Shown here in pieces: positions 11,101 to 38,345 of a DNA stretch of 64,000 bases. Under the pieces are notes generated by a model, which was not told where the DNA came from, did no database searches, and saw nothing but the letters and a program-made list of their open reading frames with translations. The position numbers and the translations under genes were made by a program. This DNA comes from Paroedura picta (Eukaryota; Chordata; Lepidosauria; Squamata; Gekkonidae), in assembly GCF_049243985.1 (NCBI RefSeq), contig NC_135376.1:41087001-41151000 (forward strand), given 5' to 3'. Each line of letters opens with the position of its first letter. Position 1 is the first letter of the stretch.

Positions 11101-14100
11101 GTTTTCCAGATCCTAGGCTGACATTTTAACCACGGCACCAGCCTGTTTTTCCTGTTCCCCCAAATGGCAAGGGGTTTTGGAGTATAGGTTTCTTTGGCTA
11201 AGAGGACACTGGAGATTTTATGGTCTCTTTGCAATATGTGCTTTATTTACAAATATGCAAGCAAATCCTTGTTAGAGGCAAAGAAGACATTCTTACAAGG
11301 CAACAACATTACCCTAGTAGAAGAGACCAATGGGTTTTCACCTTGAGCCATTTCTTGACTTTCTCTATTGGCCTTTCGCCTTGTTCCAAAATATTGTTCA
11401 CACACACACACCTGTTCCCTTTCCTCAGCTAAAGGAATAAGAACCAGTGGTTAGAATGTTGGACTAAGATCTGGGAGACCCAGGTTTGAAGTACCATCCT
11501 GCCATGGAAGCTTGCTGAGTAATCTTATGCCATTCACATTCAGCCAAAATGAAGATGAGGAGAACAATGTAAGCAGCTTGGGGGTCCCATTGGGGAGAAA
11601 AAAGGAGTATAAATCAAATATTGCATATGAACAAAAGATTGGTGTTGCTGTTAACCACTACCTTTATGAACTAGTGACACAGTAGCATCTTTCAGGCTAC
11701 ACACTCTAGTATGGGGAGTTAGGATCATAGCTGCTGTCCTCAATGCAAATCTGCATATTCCTGTAGGTATAGCATTCATCTGTTTGTATGTAAGAGCCAA
11801 CACACATTCACTTTACAAATGAAACTAGAGACCAGTACCTGGACAAATGTGGGATTTAAATAATGTGTTAATATGTTGAATGCAATGTGATAGAAGAAGA
11901 AGAAGAAGAAGAAGAAGAAGAAGAAGAGTTGGTTCTTATATGCCGCTTTTCCCTACCCGAAGGAGGCTCAAAGCAGTTTACAGTCACCTTCCCTTTCCTC
12001 TCCCCACAACAGACACCCTGTGGGGTGGGTGAGGCTGAGAGAGCCCTGATATCACTGCTCGGGCAGAACTGTTTTATCAGTGCCGTGGCAAGCCCAAGGT
12101 CACCCAGCTGGCTGCATGTGGGGGAGTGCAGAATCGAACCCGGCATGCCAGATTAGAAGTCCGCAGTCCTAACCACTACACCAAACTGGCTCTCAGTTAC
12201 TCAGTTACTCAGTATACATATAAAGCAACATAAAGTGAATAATGTACATGAATGTACATAGAATCACTGTAATTTGTGAATGGCACTCATATGGTCAAGA
12301 GACCTATGTTTATACAGTGAATTTCTAGGGTCCCACCTATGCACATGGGTGCTGCATACATGAAGGGCTTAGCCAGGGACTATGACTCTGATAATCTCCT
12401 TTCATGCATTCATGGAAAAAACTAAATTGCCACCCTTCTTCACTGCTGCTCAGGAATGGGGCATCTGACTTCTTTGCTGAAGGTCCGAGTTTCACTCCCT
12501 AGTTAGACAAGGTCAGGTACTAGGTTTTGTGAAAGTCCTCTACCTGAGACCTCATGCAGCTGCTTCCAGGCAGAACAGACCTTGATAGACCAAAGGATAA
12601 GATGGCTTCAGGCTTTTCAAGGGATAAGGGATAAAGGCAGCTGATAAACATTTAAAATGAATGGAATGAATAAATAAATGTATAATAGCCCTGAGTTGTG
12701 ATTTTAATTCCTGCTACTGGCATAAGAAGTTGACACTGAAAAGTCAACATTAGCAATTGGCTGCTGTCCAACTAATAACATTAAAATATTCTTGTTATGC
12801 AGAGAAGGTAGAATGCTGGTACAAGAATGGCAATTGTGCGCAATACTGCCAAGATAATGAACAATCCCTTCAGGTGACCTGCTCCTGTGCTTTGGGTTAT
12901 ACACTAAATGAAGATGGGAAGCAGTGCATACCTACAGGTAATGGTTGAACCTTACTCACTGAGAAGACAGTGGGTCTGATGCCCCAAATGAATTATATCA
13001 TACCGTGTGTTGTGCTGTGCAGTTGTAATTTACCTGTTGTGTGTGTGAAGTGTCTTCAAGTGCTTTAGGATGCTTTAGGATGCTTTGGGCTGATCCTGTG
13101 TTGAGCAGGGGGTTGGACTAGATGGCCTGTGTGGCCCCTTCCAACTCTATGATTCTATGATTCTAAGTCTCTTCTGACTTCTGGCGACCCTATGAATTAA
13201 TGTCCTCCAAAACATTCTATAAATTAATGTCCTCCAAAACATTCTATCATTAACAGCCTTGCAAAGTGAAGGCTATAGCTTCCTTTATAGAATCAGTACA
13301 TAGGGTCTTCTATTTTTCCTCCTGCCATCAACTTTTCCCTGCATTATAATGTTTCCATTGATTCTTGTGTCCATGTATTATATAATCAAAGCATAATATC
13401 CTCGTTTTAGTCATTTTTGCTTCTAGGGAGAGTTAGGTTTGATTTGATCTAGAACCCACTTATTTGTCTTTTAGGCGGTCCACAGTAGCTGTACAAGTCT
13501 CCCCATTGCCACATTTCAAATCAATCAACATTCTTCCTGTCAGCTTTCTTCACTGTCCAATGTTCACGCCCATCCATAGTAACGGGGAATACTAAGGCCT
13601 GAATTAACTTGATCCTGTTCACCAGCGTCACAGCCTTACACTTAAGAATCTTTAGTAGCTCCTGCATGGCTGCCCTTCCCAGTCTCAAACTCCTTCTGAC
13701 TTCTTGGTTGCAGTTTCCTTTTGATTGATTCACAGATAGGCAAAAACACAACCTAGGTGTGTTTTTTTTAATCTCACTGCTACTAACAATTAGCCAATCA
13801 CTCTCAGCTACACAGAACCTCTAACCTACGTATTTTCCTATTTGCCACTCATTATTAGAGATAGAAATGAATTTAATGCGTATTTATAAATGTTAATGAT
13901 TGGTTGGAGGGGAATTTGTGATTTTGTCTTGTGAGCAAATATCAGATAAAATGGGTGGATTTTGTTCCCCTCTACTCTAGTACTGTCAGTGGTGGGCTAT
14001 ACACATGAACGTTTTATTTATAACTAGAAAATAAGCCCGCTGCAGGCAAAATGCAGCGGGCGCTAGCAGGGCGCGCGATGAGGGCGTCAGGGCTGTGCGG

Positions 14101-17100
14101 CGGGGCTTTGGAAGTCCGGGGTCGTCCGGGAGGGGTGGGACCTCGCGGCCTACCTGGTGTCCTGGGGGGCGAGCGGCGGGCAAGCTGGAGGGCAGGAGGA
14201 AGTGGACGGGCTGCGGCTGGGAAGCTGGCTGGGCACTCAGGCTGTGTCCGGTGGGCGGCGGCGCAGGTGGCGCTGGAGGTGGGCAGCTTGGGCCGCATGG
14301 TGGAGTGCGCCACCGGTGCTGCCGGATGCCCCGAAGCTTCCTCCACCGGCCACTGCTGGTGGGCTGGTCCAGTGGGCGAGTAGTGATGGGCGGCAGCGGG
14401 GCGTCCTGCGTGTGCATGGCAGGCAGGAGCAGCCTCAGCCGGCGTCATGGGAGCTGGGCGGCTGGCGCTCCATGGTGGGTCGTGTCAGTGCCGGCGGCGG
14501 TCCCGAAGCATCCCCCGCCGGCCGCTGCTGGCTGGCTGGGCCGGGGGGCGATGTGTTGGTAGGGGCAGCGGCGAACTGCGGCCTTGCAAGGCTTGCAGGT
14601 ATTGGCGGCGGGCGGACAGCTGTTTCGGAGCGCAGAGGGGGGAAGATCAGGAGGCGTTTTGCGGGCGGAGAGGATCGCACACCGAAGCGCGCCAGGCGGT
14701 TGGGCCGGAGGGTCCCCGGGGAAGCGAGGCGCGCCACGCTCGGCCAGACGGCCGTCCCTGTGGGCTCCGACGCAGCTCGTCTCCCCGCCTGTCTGTGTCC
14801 TTTCGCGGCAGCGGCAGCGGCGGCGGCTCCCAGCGGCTTCCTTCGCTGCCCGTCCTCATCACGGACACATCCCGCCCTAGAACCCCTTAGCCTTTTATTT
14901 AGTCCGTGGCACCCGTGGCGCCATGGGCAGTTTAAAGATTATATATTTGTTTCCCGCCCTACCTCTTGAGACTCATATGAACACACTCACATGAACACAT
15001 GAAGCTGCCATATACTGGATCCGGCCATTGATGCATCAAGATCAGTATTGTCTACTCAGACTGGCAGCTGCTTGGGTTGGATCTGGCAGAAGGTGCTGAC
15101 TGTCTTGTATCTTCCCTGCTTTTCACATCCCAGCAGATGCCATTTCAAAAACCGGGAAAGCTGATCCCTGGGATCACAATATCCTTTGGACTAATTGCCA
15201 CAAGGGTCAGTGGGCTACAGAGAGCAGGAGGTGAAGAGAAAAGGAGGGCTGTATCATCCCTCTCTTTTGTTCCACAAGGAACAAGGATTCCTGCAGCTGC
15301 AGGAATCAGCTCTCCTGGGGTCAGAATGGCAATGGCTTCTAGAACAGGCAACTAGGGAAGATCCACAATCCTTGCGCAAATAAATCCTCTTTTACAATAC
15401 AAATGGGACTGGATTTGGAACACATCTCCAAAAATGCAATAAATAGATTTGTGGAAGAAATACCATTGGAGTGTAAGGTTCTTCTGTAAGAGTGTTTAAA
15501 AAAATTAGAACTGGGGATTAAAACTGGTCACAACTTTGTTAACTGCAGCGAGAATACGTTTAGCAAGTATTTGGAAGGATCCACCACTGATAACTGACTG
15601 GAAGAAAAGGATCTGGACTGTAGCACTCTTGACTAAAAAGACATACTATAAAAAGGAGGAATAAGGTTTCTGTCAGATCTGTAAAAAATGGCATTTTGTT
15701 TCTAGAGCATTGGCATACAAATGGTTTTAACTATAAGGCCATATTATTTTCACTGATATAAATATGTGATTAAAAAGAGGTTTAAGTTAACAAATAGTAT
15801 TTTAATTTATCTGCATGTCTCAATAATTTTAGTTTGAATGCTTTGTATACAGTTAAGCTTATAAATTTATATATAAGGGTTTTTCCCCCCTCAGTGATCA
15901 GTTGAGGGGGAGATTCACTTCACTGATCGCTTCAGTTCATTGCAGCTTTTCTCATTTTAGGAAACCACGAATAAAAGCCATGAGGTTTATGATGGCTTCT
16001 GAATAGACTACATTAAAGTAAATGGGTTTATTTAACTTTTCTTCCTTTAAGATCACTTTCCATGTGGGTTGGCTAAAGGATCTACACGCTCTTATGAAGA
16101 AGAACCTTTTGGACACAACCAAACTAATGCTTGGATTAAGAATGGGATGAACCAAACATTGTCTCAGAAGAACTTAAGCAGTTGGAACCAGACACTAATT
16201 CAGGCCTTGGTAGAATGGAACCAGACTGTCACAGAGGAAGAGAATGAGGATATCAATTTTAAAGAGATTGAAAGGAACATCACAGGAGTGGATCTTCACA
16301 GTTGGCTGAACATCACTTACACTGATGAACATGATGATCCACGGATAATTGGAGGATCCTTCTGCCGCCCAGGAGACTGTCCCTGGCAGGTAAAGAGATT
16401 TTTCTTGAGAGTTCTGACAAAATTGCCTTCACTCACACTCCATTTATTCAAGAGATTGCAAGTAGTTTAGCTGATGTAAAGTAATTGTAAAGTATTATAT
16501 TTTTTATTACGACCCAATAAAGAAGTATGCAAGCTTTTGAGCTATCCAGAACTCTGCATCAGGCTGGATATTTTTTTTTAAGTGAACAAAAATTGGTCTT
16601 AACCATCCTGAAGTAACTCATCATGAACTTCCCTTGAGTAACACAGTTTCATCCTCAAAAGAGTGAAGGGGGCTGGGCCAGCTCTAGCTTGGGTTGGGTC
16701 ATTATAGATGAGCCAAGGAACAATGATGTGTCATCCTGCCACTACTGGGACCTCTGTATATCCTATAAAGAGGAGGAGCTGCTTAGTCCTGCGAGCACAG
16801 GTTTCAATACATACATCGTCACACCTTACAATGTCTTTCTATAAACCTTTCTGTATTTCAGCAACAACAAACTGAACTGTAAGTACATGACGCTTGTCTA
16901 CAAATGTATCTCAAGCTTTTCCCACATAGCAGCTTACCAGTTACAGCTATTTCCTCTTCTTTAGATTCCAGCTTTTGTGCCCAGCTAGCTAATTGTTCCT
17001 GGTATTAAAATTAGTTGACTTTAACGAGCGCTGCGTTTTCTTCTAGGTACTGATCCAAAACAAGAGAGGCTATGGCTTTTGTGGGGGCAGCTTAATCAGC

Positions 17101-18339
17101 AACCTGTGGGTACTCACTGCAGCACACTGCCTTGATACGGTTACACCCCATCAGGTTACCGTTGGTGAGTGCCTTGTAGCCATAAACATTACTCATTGTA
17201 CACACCCACAAGATCAGCATGTTTATACTGGAGCTGAGCCTGGATCAACAGTGGATCTCAATGTTGTAAACAAATCATCCATTTCCATTACAAGGGAAAT
17301 CTGACAGCAGTGTGTGCGGTTTCAATTAAAAGAAAATATTTGCTCCTGAAGTAGGATAATTCCACAATGAAGAGTCTGATGTTAAACATGATAGATTTAG
17401 AGTCAACTTGGTGTAGTGGTTAGGAGTGCAGACTTCTAATCTGGCAAGCCGGGTTTGATTCCCCGCTCCCCCACATGCAGCCAGCTGGGTGACCTTGGGC
17501 TTGCCACAGCATTGATAAAATCTGTTCTGACCGAGTAGTAATATCAGGGCTCTCTCAACCTCACCTCCCTTATAGGGGAGAGAAAAGGGAAGGCAATTGT
17601 AAGCCACTTTGAGACTCCTGGTAGAGAAAAGCGGCATATAAGAACCAACTCCTTCTTTTAAATAGCACTCATAGCGGTAGCATTTGGGGGGACTTTCCCT
17701 TTTTCTGCTAAAACCCATCTTTCATTCCTTTCTCTTCACTATAACTAGTTTCAAAGGTATTAAATCTATTATACTTTCATTTGCTTCTCAGGAGACTTTG
17801 ACAAGCACCAGAGAGAACGGGATGAACAAAAAGTTAGAGTGCGTCAGTTCTGGCAGCACCCCCAGTATGACCCAGACAACTTCAACAACGACATCGCTTT
17901 GGTTCAGCTGACCAGCAATGTCGTTTTCAGCCAGCATGTACTGCCAATTTGCCTCCCCAACCCAAACCTGTCTACTTTACTGACAGAAAAAGGAACAGTA
18001 GGAACAGTGAGTGGATGGGGCAGTACTCATGTCAAGGGGCCATCAACTCGCTTTCTCCTGAAAGTTAAGCTACCTGTGGTGAGCATGGATACTTGCAGAC
18101 AATCCACAAAAAAACTCATTACTGACAACATGTTCTGTGCAGGTTATCCTGAAGCAACTCAAGATTCTTGCAAAGGTGACAGTGGGGGACCTTTTGCTGT
18201 ACTTTATCGTAATACTTGGTTCCTCTTGGGAATTGTCAGCTGGGGAGAAGGTTGTGCTACAGCAGGAAAATACGGGGCTTACACTCGTGTGTCCAATTAC
18301 CTTTCATGGATAAAAGAAGTTACTGAAAGCGTGAATTAA
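8055..18339 (+). CDS. PROC-adjacent vitamin K-dependent serine protease zymogen (PROC/F9/F10-like), complete
   Basis: There are eight coding exons: 8055-8127, 8444-8604, 9459-9483, 10740-10853, 12803-12937, 16052-16389, 17047-17164 and 17792-18339. Phases are consistent throughout and give 503 aa. Order of parts: hydrophobic signal peptide; propeptide ending RIRKR; Gla domain with nine Glu at the usual positions; the 25-bp hydrophobic-stack exon (EFWFDYK); EGF1; EGF2; linker and long activation peptide; trypsin-like domain with [16 protein letters not shown] and [10 protein letters not shown] (intact triad, Asp189). The Gla part is most like PROC (VLRIRKRAN), while IIGG followed by Cys-x4-Cys recalls F7/F10, and VSGWG, NMFCAGY and [10 protein letters not shown] recall F9/F10. 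It begins 3.2 kb after PROC in the same direction, so a tandem duplicate of this family is likely. No stop or frame break is seen. The orthologue name is uncertain. Confidence 0.93.
8444..8604 (+). CDS. Propeptide and Gla-domain exon
   Basis: The exon encodes the gamma-carboxylase recognition propeptide, ending in the furin-type site RIRKR, and then the Gla domain. Glu residues sit at mature positions 6, 7, 14, 16, 19, 20, 25, 26 and 29, with the Cys17-Cys22 pair inside [10 protein letters not shown]. These are the features needed for calcium-dependent binding to anionic membranes. Confidence 0.92.
8839..9237 (-). mobile_element. L2-like LINE fragment (reverse transcriptase C-terminus)
   Basis: The minus strand encodes [20 protein letters not shown] followed by PPAYLRD, the L2-clade motif LHWLPVxxRIxFK and PPYLxD. 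It lies in intron 2 of the second protease. Confidence 0.8.
10195..10665 (-). mobile_element. L2-like LINE fragment (reverse transcriptase)
   Basis: The minus strand encodes [32 protein letters not shown] and [20 protein letters not shown], typical of the L2 reverse transcriptase end. It sits just before the EGF1 exon. Confidence 0.85.
10740..10853 (+). CDS. EGF1 exon lacking consensus calcium ligands
   Basis: The six EGF cysteines are all present, but the calcium site is changed. The start reads DLNPC where F9 has DGDQC, and the residue two after the third cysteine, normally the beta-hydroxylated Asp, is Val ([10 protein letters not shown]). The reading frame and both splice sites are sound. 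Confidence 0.88.
11436..11622 (+). mobile_element. tRNA-derived SINE
   Basis: Head: ccagtggttagaatgttgga (A box) and gacccaggtttgaagtacc (B box). The body contains gccatggaagcttgctgagt and ends cccattggggagaaaa with an aaat-rich tail. Confidence 0.7.
11893..12196 (-). mobile_element. tRNA-derived SINE with (TTC)n tail
   Basis: Read on the minus strand it starts gagagccagtttggtgtagt, has a B box (gggttcgattctg) and ends with a run of TTC, seen on the plus strand as (GAA)12 at 11893-11928. The same family occurs at 17397-17662 and 63947-64000. Confidence 0.82.
12803..12937 (+). CDS. EGF2 exon
   Basis: Six cysteines have the family spacing ([10 protein letters not shown], then [16 protein letters not shown]), phase 1 at both ends. 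It resembles EGF2 of F9 and F10. Confidence 0.9.
13080..13168 (+). mobile_element. CR1 LINE 3' end
   Basis: The sequence ggttggactagatggcctg followed by ccttccaactctatgattct and a repeated attctatg terminus is the classic CR1 3' end of sauropsids. Confidence 0.85.
13455..13760 (-). mobile_element. BovB/RTE LINE fragment
   Basis: The minus strand encodes [36 protein letters not shown] and [11 protein letters not shown], matching the RTE/BovB reverse transcriptase C-terminal region (LGRxAM, VFPV, WTVKK). Confidence 0.8.
14024..14905 (-). mobile_element. Helitron-like non-autonomous element with GC-rich cargo
   Basis: Read on the minus strand, the 3' end has a perfect 10-bp stem (GCCCGCTGCA/TGCAGCGGGC, plus 14035-14061, loop 7), then seven A/T-rich bases, then CTAG followed by a host T, the Helitron 3' signature. 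The other end reads actaaataaaaggctaa, close to the HeliBat-type 5' start as I remember it (ending AATAAAAGGCTAA), though the terminal TC is not clear. The inside is very CpG-rich, with no Rep or helicase. It lies in the intron before the activation-peptide exon of the second protease. Confidence 0.6.
14290..14555. repeat. Internal degenerate ~172-bp tandem duplication in the GC-rich block
   Basis: The blocks ccgaagcttcctccaccggc (about 14331) and ccgaagcatcccccgccggc (about 14503), and catggtgg at about 14297 and 14470, recur with a spacing of about 172 bp. Confidence 0.6.
14984..15140 (+). mobile_element. SINE fragment (catgaagctgcc family)
   Basis: The phrases cacatgaagctgccatatac and tcagtattgtctactcagac plus ctggcagctgc match a squamate tRNA-type SINE. 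A related copy on the minus strand is at 20594-20815. Confidence 0.55.
16052..16389 (+). CDS. Linker and activation-peptide exon with seven N-glycosylation sequons
   Basis: At 338 bp this is about three times the PROC counterpart. After DHFPCG, which carries the interchain cysteine, comes a possible first cleavage site (GSTR|SYEEE), and the second is DDPR|IIGG. Between them lie 85 residues with sequons NQT, NQT, NLS, NQT, NQT, NIT and NIT, rich in Glu, Asn and Trp. The exon ends [13 protein letters not shown] in phase 0. It is fully open, with a good acceptor and a gtaaag donor. Confidence 0.9.
17397..17662 (+). mobile_element. tRNA-derived SINE, gtgtagtggttaggag family
   Basis: A box ttggtgtagtggttaggag and B box gggtttgattcccc, body with cagctgggtgaccttgggct, and a 3' end agcggcatataagaaccaac. 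It lies between the last two exons of the second protease. Confidence 0.85.
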
Positions 18340-18366
18340 TTCTGAAGGATTTTTACATGGGTTGAA

Positions 18367-18372
18367 ATTAAA
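18367..18372 (+). terminator. Possible poly(A) signal of the PROC-adjacent protease
   Basis: ATTAAA, a common variant signal, occurs 28 bases after the stop codon. No AATAAA is closer. Confidence 0.45.
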
Positions 18373-19656
18373 GCTATTTTTAATATTAAACATACTATGT
18401 ATTTGTATATTTAATTTACTACAATATGGGTTGAGATTTGTTTGCCTTGTTGATTACACCAGAGAACAACTTTTTAAATGCTAATGGAAGTAGCTTCCAG
18501 ACTGAAAACAACACATAAGAACAGTTTATGAAAACTGTGCCTGGCATGAGTCACATCCTGTAAAATTAAGCAGAACTGAAAAATTTGAACACAACATGTG
18601 GTGTGATAGTATAAAAATGTTTTACCTCGGCGCTTCTCTTACCTTGTCCTAACCCACATCATCTTGCTAAAAATGACAGCCATTTTCCATTTTTCTATTT
18701 CCATTTTACTTTGCATAAAAGGGGGGGGGGCAATGCCATGGAATTCATTTCAAAAGAAAACTACTTTAAAGAGCTGATTGAGCTGGAGGATCGGCCCTAT
18801 ATTTCAAGTAATCCCGTTTATGGATGGTTAGTGTTCTCATGGACATTTCACAATTATCTTCTAAAAGGTTAATAAGCAGCCTATTAATCACTAAAACACC
18901 CTGGTAAATCTTTACAATTAAAATGAAATGTGAAACAATGGAATGACTTCTAGTAACCATTGCTATTATCTGCATAGCAGACAAAGATATACACCCAAAC
19001 TTTGGAAACACTGGAATGGATGAATAATTCTAGCAGAATACAGGACTTCATACACATCCAATTATGATCCCCAGGTACAACCAACAACCAAAAAATTCAA
19101 AGGTGCTCTTGCTGTCAAGAAGAAAAAAAAAACACTAAAGATGTGTAAAAAAAAACTCTTCCAAAGCATTATTGCATCCCCCAAGCCTGGATGCTATACC
19201 ACTTAACTCTAGAGGGTTCTGGGATACTCACTAATATCTGTCAAGGACTTATTTTTTAGTAAATAATCCAACAGGAGTTAGGTAAATATCAGTTCCACTG
19301 AAATCAATGGATTCAAAGAACATAGTTAAATAGCTCCAGCGGTTTGTCCCTCATATAGATCACAACATGACAATTAGGTAGGACTGATTAGATTTCAAAA
19401 GTAGCACAGGAGTTTTTATTTTCTTCAACAGTCCCAAACAAATGGAAGACTGGATCCTGCTGTTATTAAGCTACCCAGCTACTTGTAATTTGCACTTGTG
19501 AATGCACAGCAGATACATTTGGATGTGTAAAAAATATTCATATGATCTCCTCTCCTCTCCTATATACTTTCAGGGGGCAGCATGTTGTCCTGAATCTTCT
19601 GAACTGCAGATTCATCTTACTAAGCACCACTGAGCCCCACAACATCCAAAAGAGAT
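18373..19656. other. Space between convergent gene ends
   Basis: The second protease (+) and IWS1 (-) converge here. Apart from a poly-G run near 18720 and candidate poly(A) signals I see no feature; part is probably IWS1 3' UTR. Confidence 0.5.
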
Positions 19657-19662
19657 TTTATT
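19657..19662 (-). terminator. IWS1: Candidate poly(A) signal for canonical IWS1
   Basis: AATAAA on the minus strand lies about 270 bases after the canonical stop. Another candidate is at 19415-19420. Confidence 0.45.
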
Positions 19663-19930
19663 GTCTGAGGGCTGTAGCAATACATGGTTCTGTCTGTACA
19701 AAGGACACAGGAGACTGGAGTTAATTAAATACAATCATAAAGAACAACAGCCTGGGTGGTGGGTAAGGGAGTCAAAAGCCTCAGACGACATGTTACTATT
19801 AGCTGAACCAACAATTTGAAGACACACTTAAAAAAAAAAACATCCAACGTTATTTTAAAAAGGTAGCCATCTTCAGAGAGTCTCTAGGTGCACTTCTTTC
19901 AGAAGGATTCCAAAAGGATCCGGTGTGACA

Positions 19931-36353
<16,423 letters not shown>

Positions 36354-37424
36354 AGCCCCGCCTCCCACTGCCGATCGGAGGGGGCGGGGCTCGGATTTTC
36401 GCAGCGGGAACCGGACAGGAAAGAGCTGGGATAGGAACGAAATCAACTTCCAGGTTCTACACCGGAAGCAACAATACCCACTGCATTCCCATGGGCCCCC
36501 GCTCTACGACAAGGCACTTCCGCAAAGCGGAAATGACGCCAACCGCGAGCTCAGAGTCCCTTGCGCATGCGCAGTGCCATTACGCCCTTCTCTCTGGGGT
36601 GGGAACACGATGCCCGGGCAACCTCACGCGGATCCAGGAGCGCCACACGGGCGGAGTCTTCCGCTGAGAGATAAGGGCTGAGTCGACGCCGCTCTTCACC
36701 TACCGAGAAACATGGCTTTCGATTGTTTACCGGAAGTTCTGACTCCGCCACTCTAGCTCTCCCAGCCAATGTGGGAGATGGATGGACATGTCAAACGTTC
36801 GCGTGACTTGAGAACCAATAGAATGGATGAAATGTTCTCGCGAGAGTTGAGACTATATCTCGCGTGGCCTGATTTGGAAGGCCCGCAGGCTCTTTCCGTG
36901 GGAGTTTTATCTAGCTTTTGTTAGGCGGGAACTGGGACCGCGCGGTCTGTACTGTCGGAGGTGTCTAGTACAAGAGAGCCTGCCACGCAGTGCTATCGGA
37001 TTTGCGGGGCTCAGAGCTTGTTGTATTTTATTCTTAATTTATATTATTTATGTAGCACAATAAAATCAAAGTCCAGTAGCACCTTTAAGACCAACAAAGA
37101 TTTATTCAAGGCGTGAGCTTTCGAGAGCAAGCGCTTTTCGTCAGACTAAGAACTGACCATCATAACAGTAGAAATATATAAGCAAAAAGTTGATCTTGTA
37201 ACATTAGTAAACTCTGTCACAACATCCAAGCACAGCCACATGATAACTCTCTGCCAAACCAGCCAATCAAACCTCAAAGCTATGTCTTTTTATGAACTAC
37301 AAAAATTATTATTTATGTAGAATATATATAGTATCTCTCCAGAAAACTGCCTGATGCAGCTCACAAAATAAGAAATTACCTAAAATCCAGCATTAAGACT
37401 CAATCCAACATAAAAAAATGAAGG

Positions 37425-37605
37425 TTCATGTGGGTAGTCGTGTTGATCTGAAGCAGCACAACAAAACAAAATCAGTCCAGTGGCACTTTTAAGACCAGCA
37501 AAGATTTATTCAAGGCATGAGCTTTCGAGTGCAAGCACTTTTCCTCGCGCCTTGAATAAATTTGTGTTGGTCTTAAAGGTGCCACTGGACTCTAATAAAA
37601 AAATC
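37425..37605. repeat. Inverted pair of agcacctttaagacc repeats
   Basis: gtccagtggcacttttaaga near 37473 is mirrored by ggtcttaaaggtgccactgg near 37573, giving a fold-back structure around gagctttcgagtgcaagc. Single copies occur at 37059-37165, 38345-38420 and 61602-61690. Confidence 0.65.
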
Positions 37606-38224
37606 AGTAATGTTTAAAACTCAATCGTTTAATTAAAAGCCTGGGTGAAGATAAATGTTTTGGCCTGATAGTGCTGGCAAGCCTTGAGTAGAAGGGAATT
37701 ACACATGCAAGGAACCACTTAGGGGCATAGAAAACAGAGTTTACTAAACAATGTGGGAAGAGAACCCCAAGATATTTAGGGCTTTAAAAGTAAAAAGAAG
37801 CACTTTGAACTGAGTCTGGAAGGTTTAGAGCTGCCAGCTTTGGCTTCAGAAATATTTTGAGAGTTTGTGGGCTGGAGGAGAGGGAAGGGTTAGGTGAATT
37901 CCCAGGTAGGCTTAAAAAGGCTGTGGTCCACCCCTGGAAAAAAAAAATTATAAGACCCAGTTAACAGCCCTATTTTGCATCTAGCGAAAGGTGAAAGGTG
38001 CATCTGGCTCCTGCCTGGTGAAATGAGCTTCTGATAGTTATCAGGGCCCTGCAGGAGCATGTTAAGTTTCACAGGGCCTATAAGACGAAGCCCTTCTCCT
38101 ATGGTTGAAGCCATCCAGGACTAGAGGATAGATCAGTGTAAAATGCCAGGCCTCCCCCCCCCTTGGTCCCCCCACCTTGGTCTCCCCCACGCATTTCCCC
38201 TTGCAAATTGCTCCTGGTAACATT

Positions 38225-38345
38225 GTTTAGCTGTAACATTTTATTGTAAATGGATTTTATCTGTTTTATTGTTTATGAATTGGTTGTGAACCGCCCCAAC
38301 AGGGGCAGCATAGAAATTTCTAAATGAACACATAACTAAAAATAA
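38225..38345 (+). mobile_element. LINE 3' end
   Basis: gttgtgaaccgccccaacag followed by a degraded gggcggtataaat motif is a CR1/L2 terminus. Confidence 0.5.

Noticed and set aside
11868-12156. Frames with poly-Glu or poly-Ser runs
   Set aside because: They read through the (GAA)n tail and body of a SINE.
13986-14969. Several overlapping long frames on both strands
   Set aside because: Stop codons are rare because the block is very GC-rich; the frames lack protein-family motifs and conflict with each other. A Helitron-like element explains the block better.
17397-17480. tRNA-like A and B boxes, also at 11436, 21141 and 63950
   Set aside because: No complete cloverleaf; the same head recurs with SINE bodies and tails, so these are SINEs and not tRNA genes.
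8055-18339. Naming the second protease F9 or F10
   Set aside because: The catalytic domain recalls F9/F10, but the propeptide and Gla domain, DPR site and position recall PROC; without a tree the name would be a guess.
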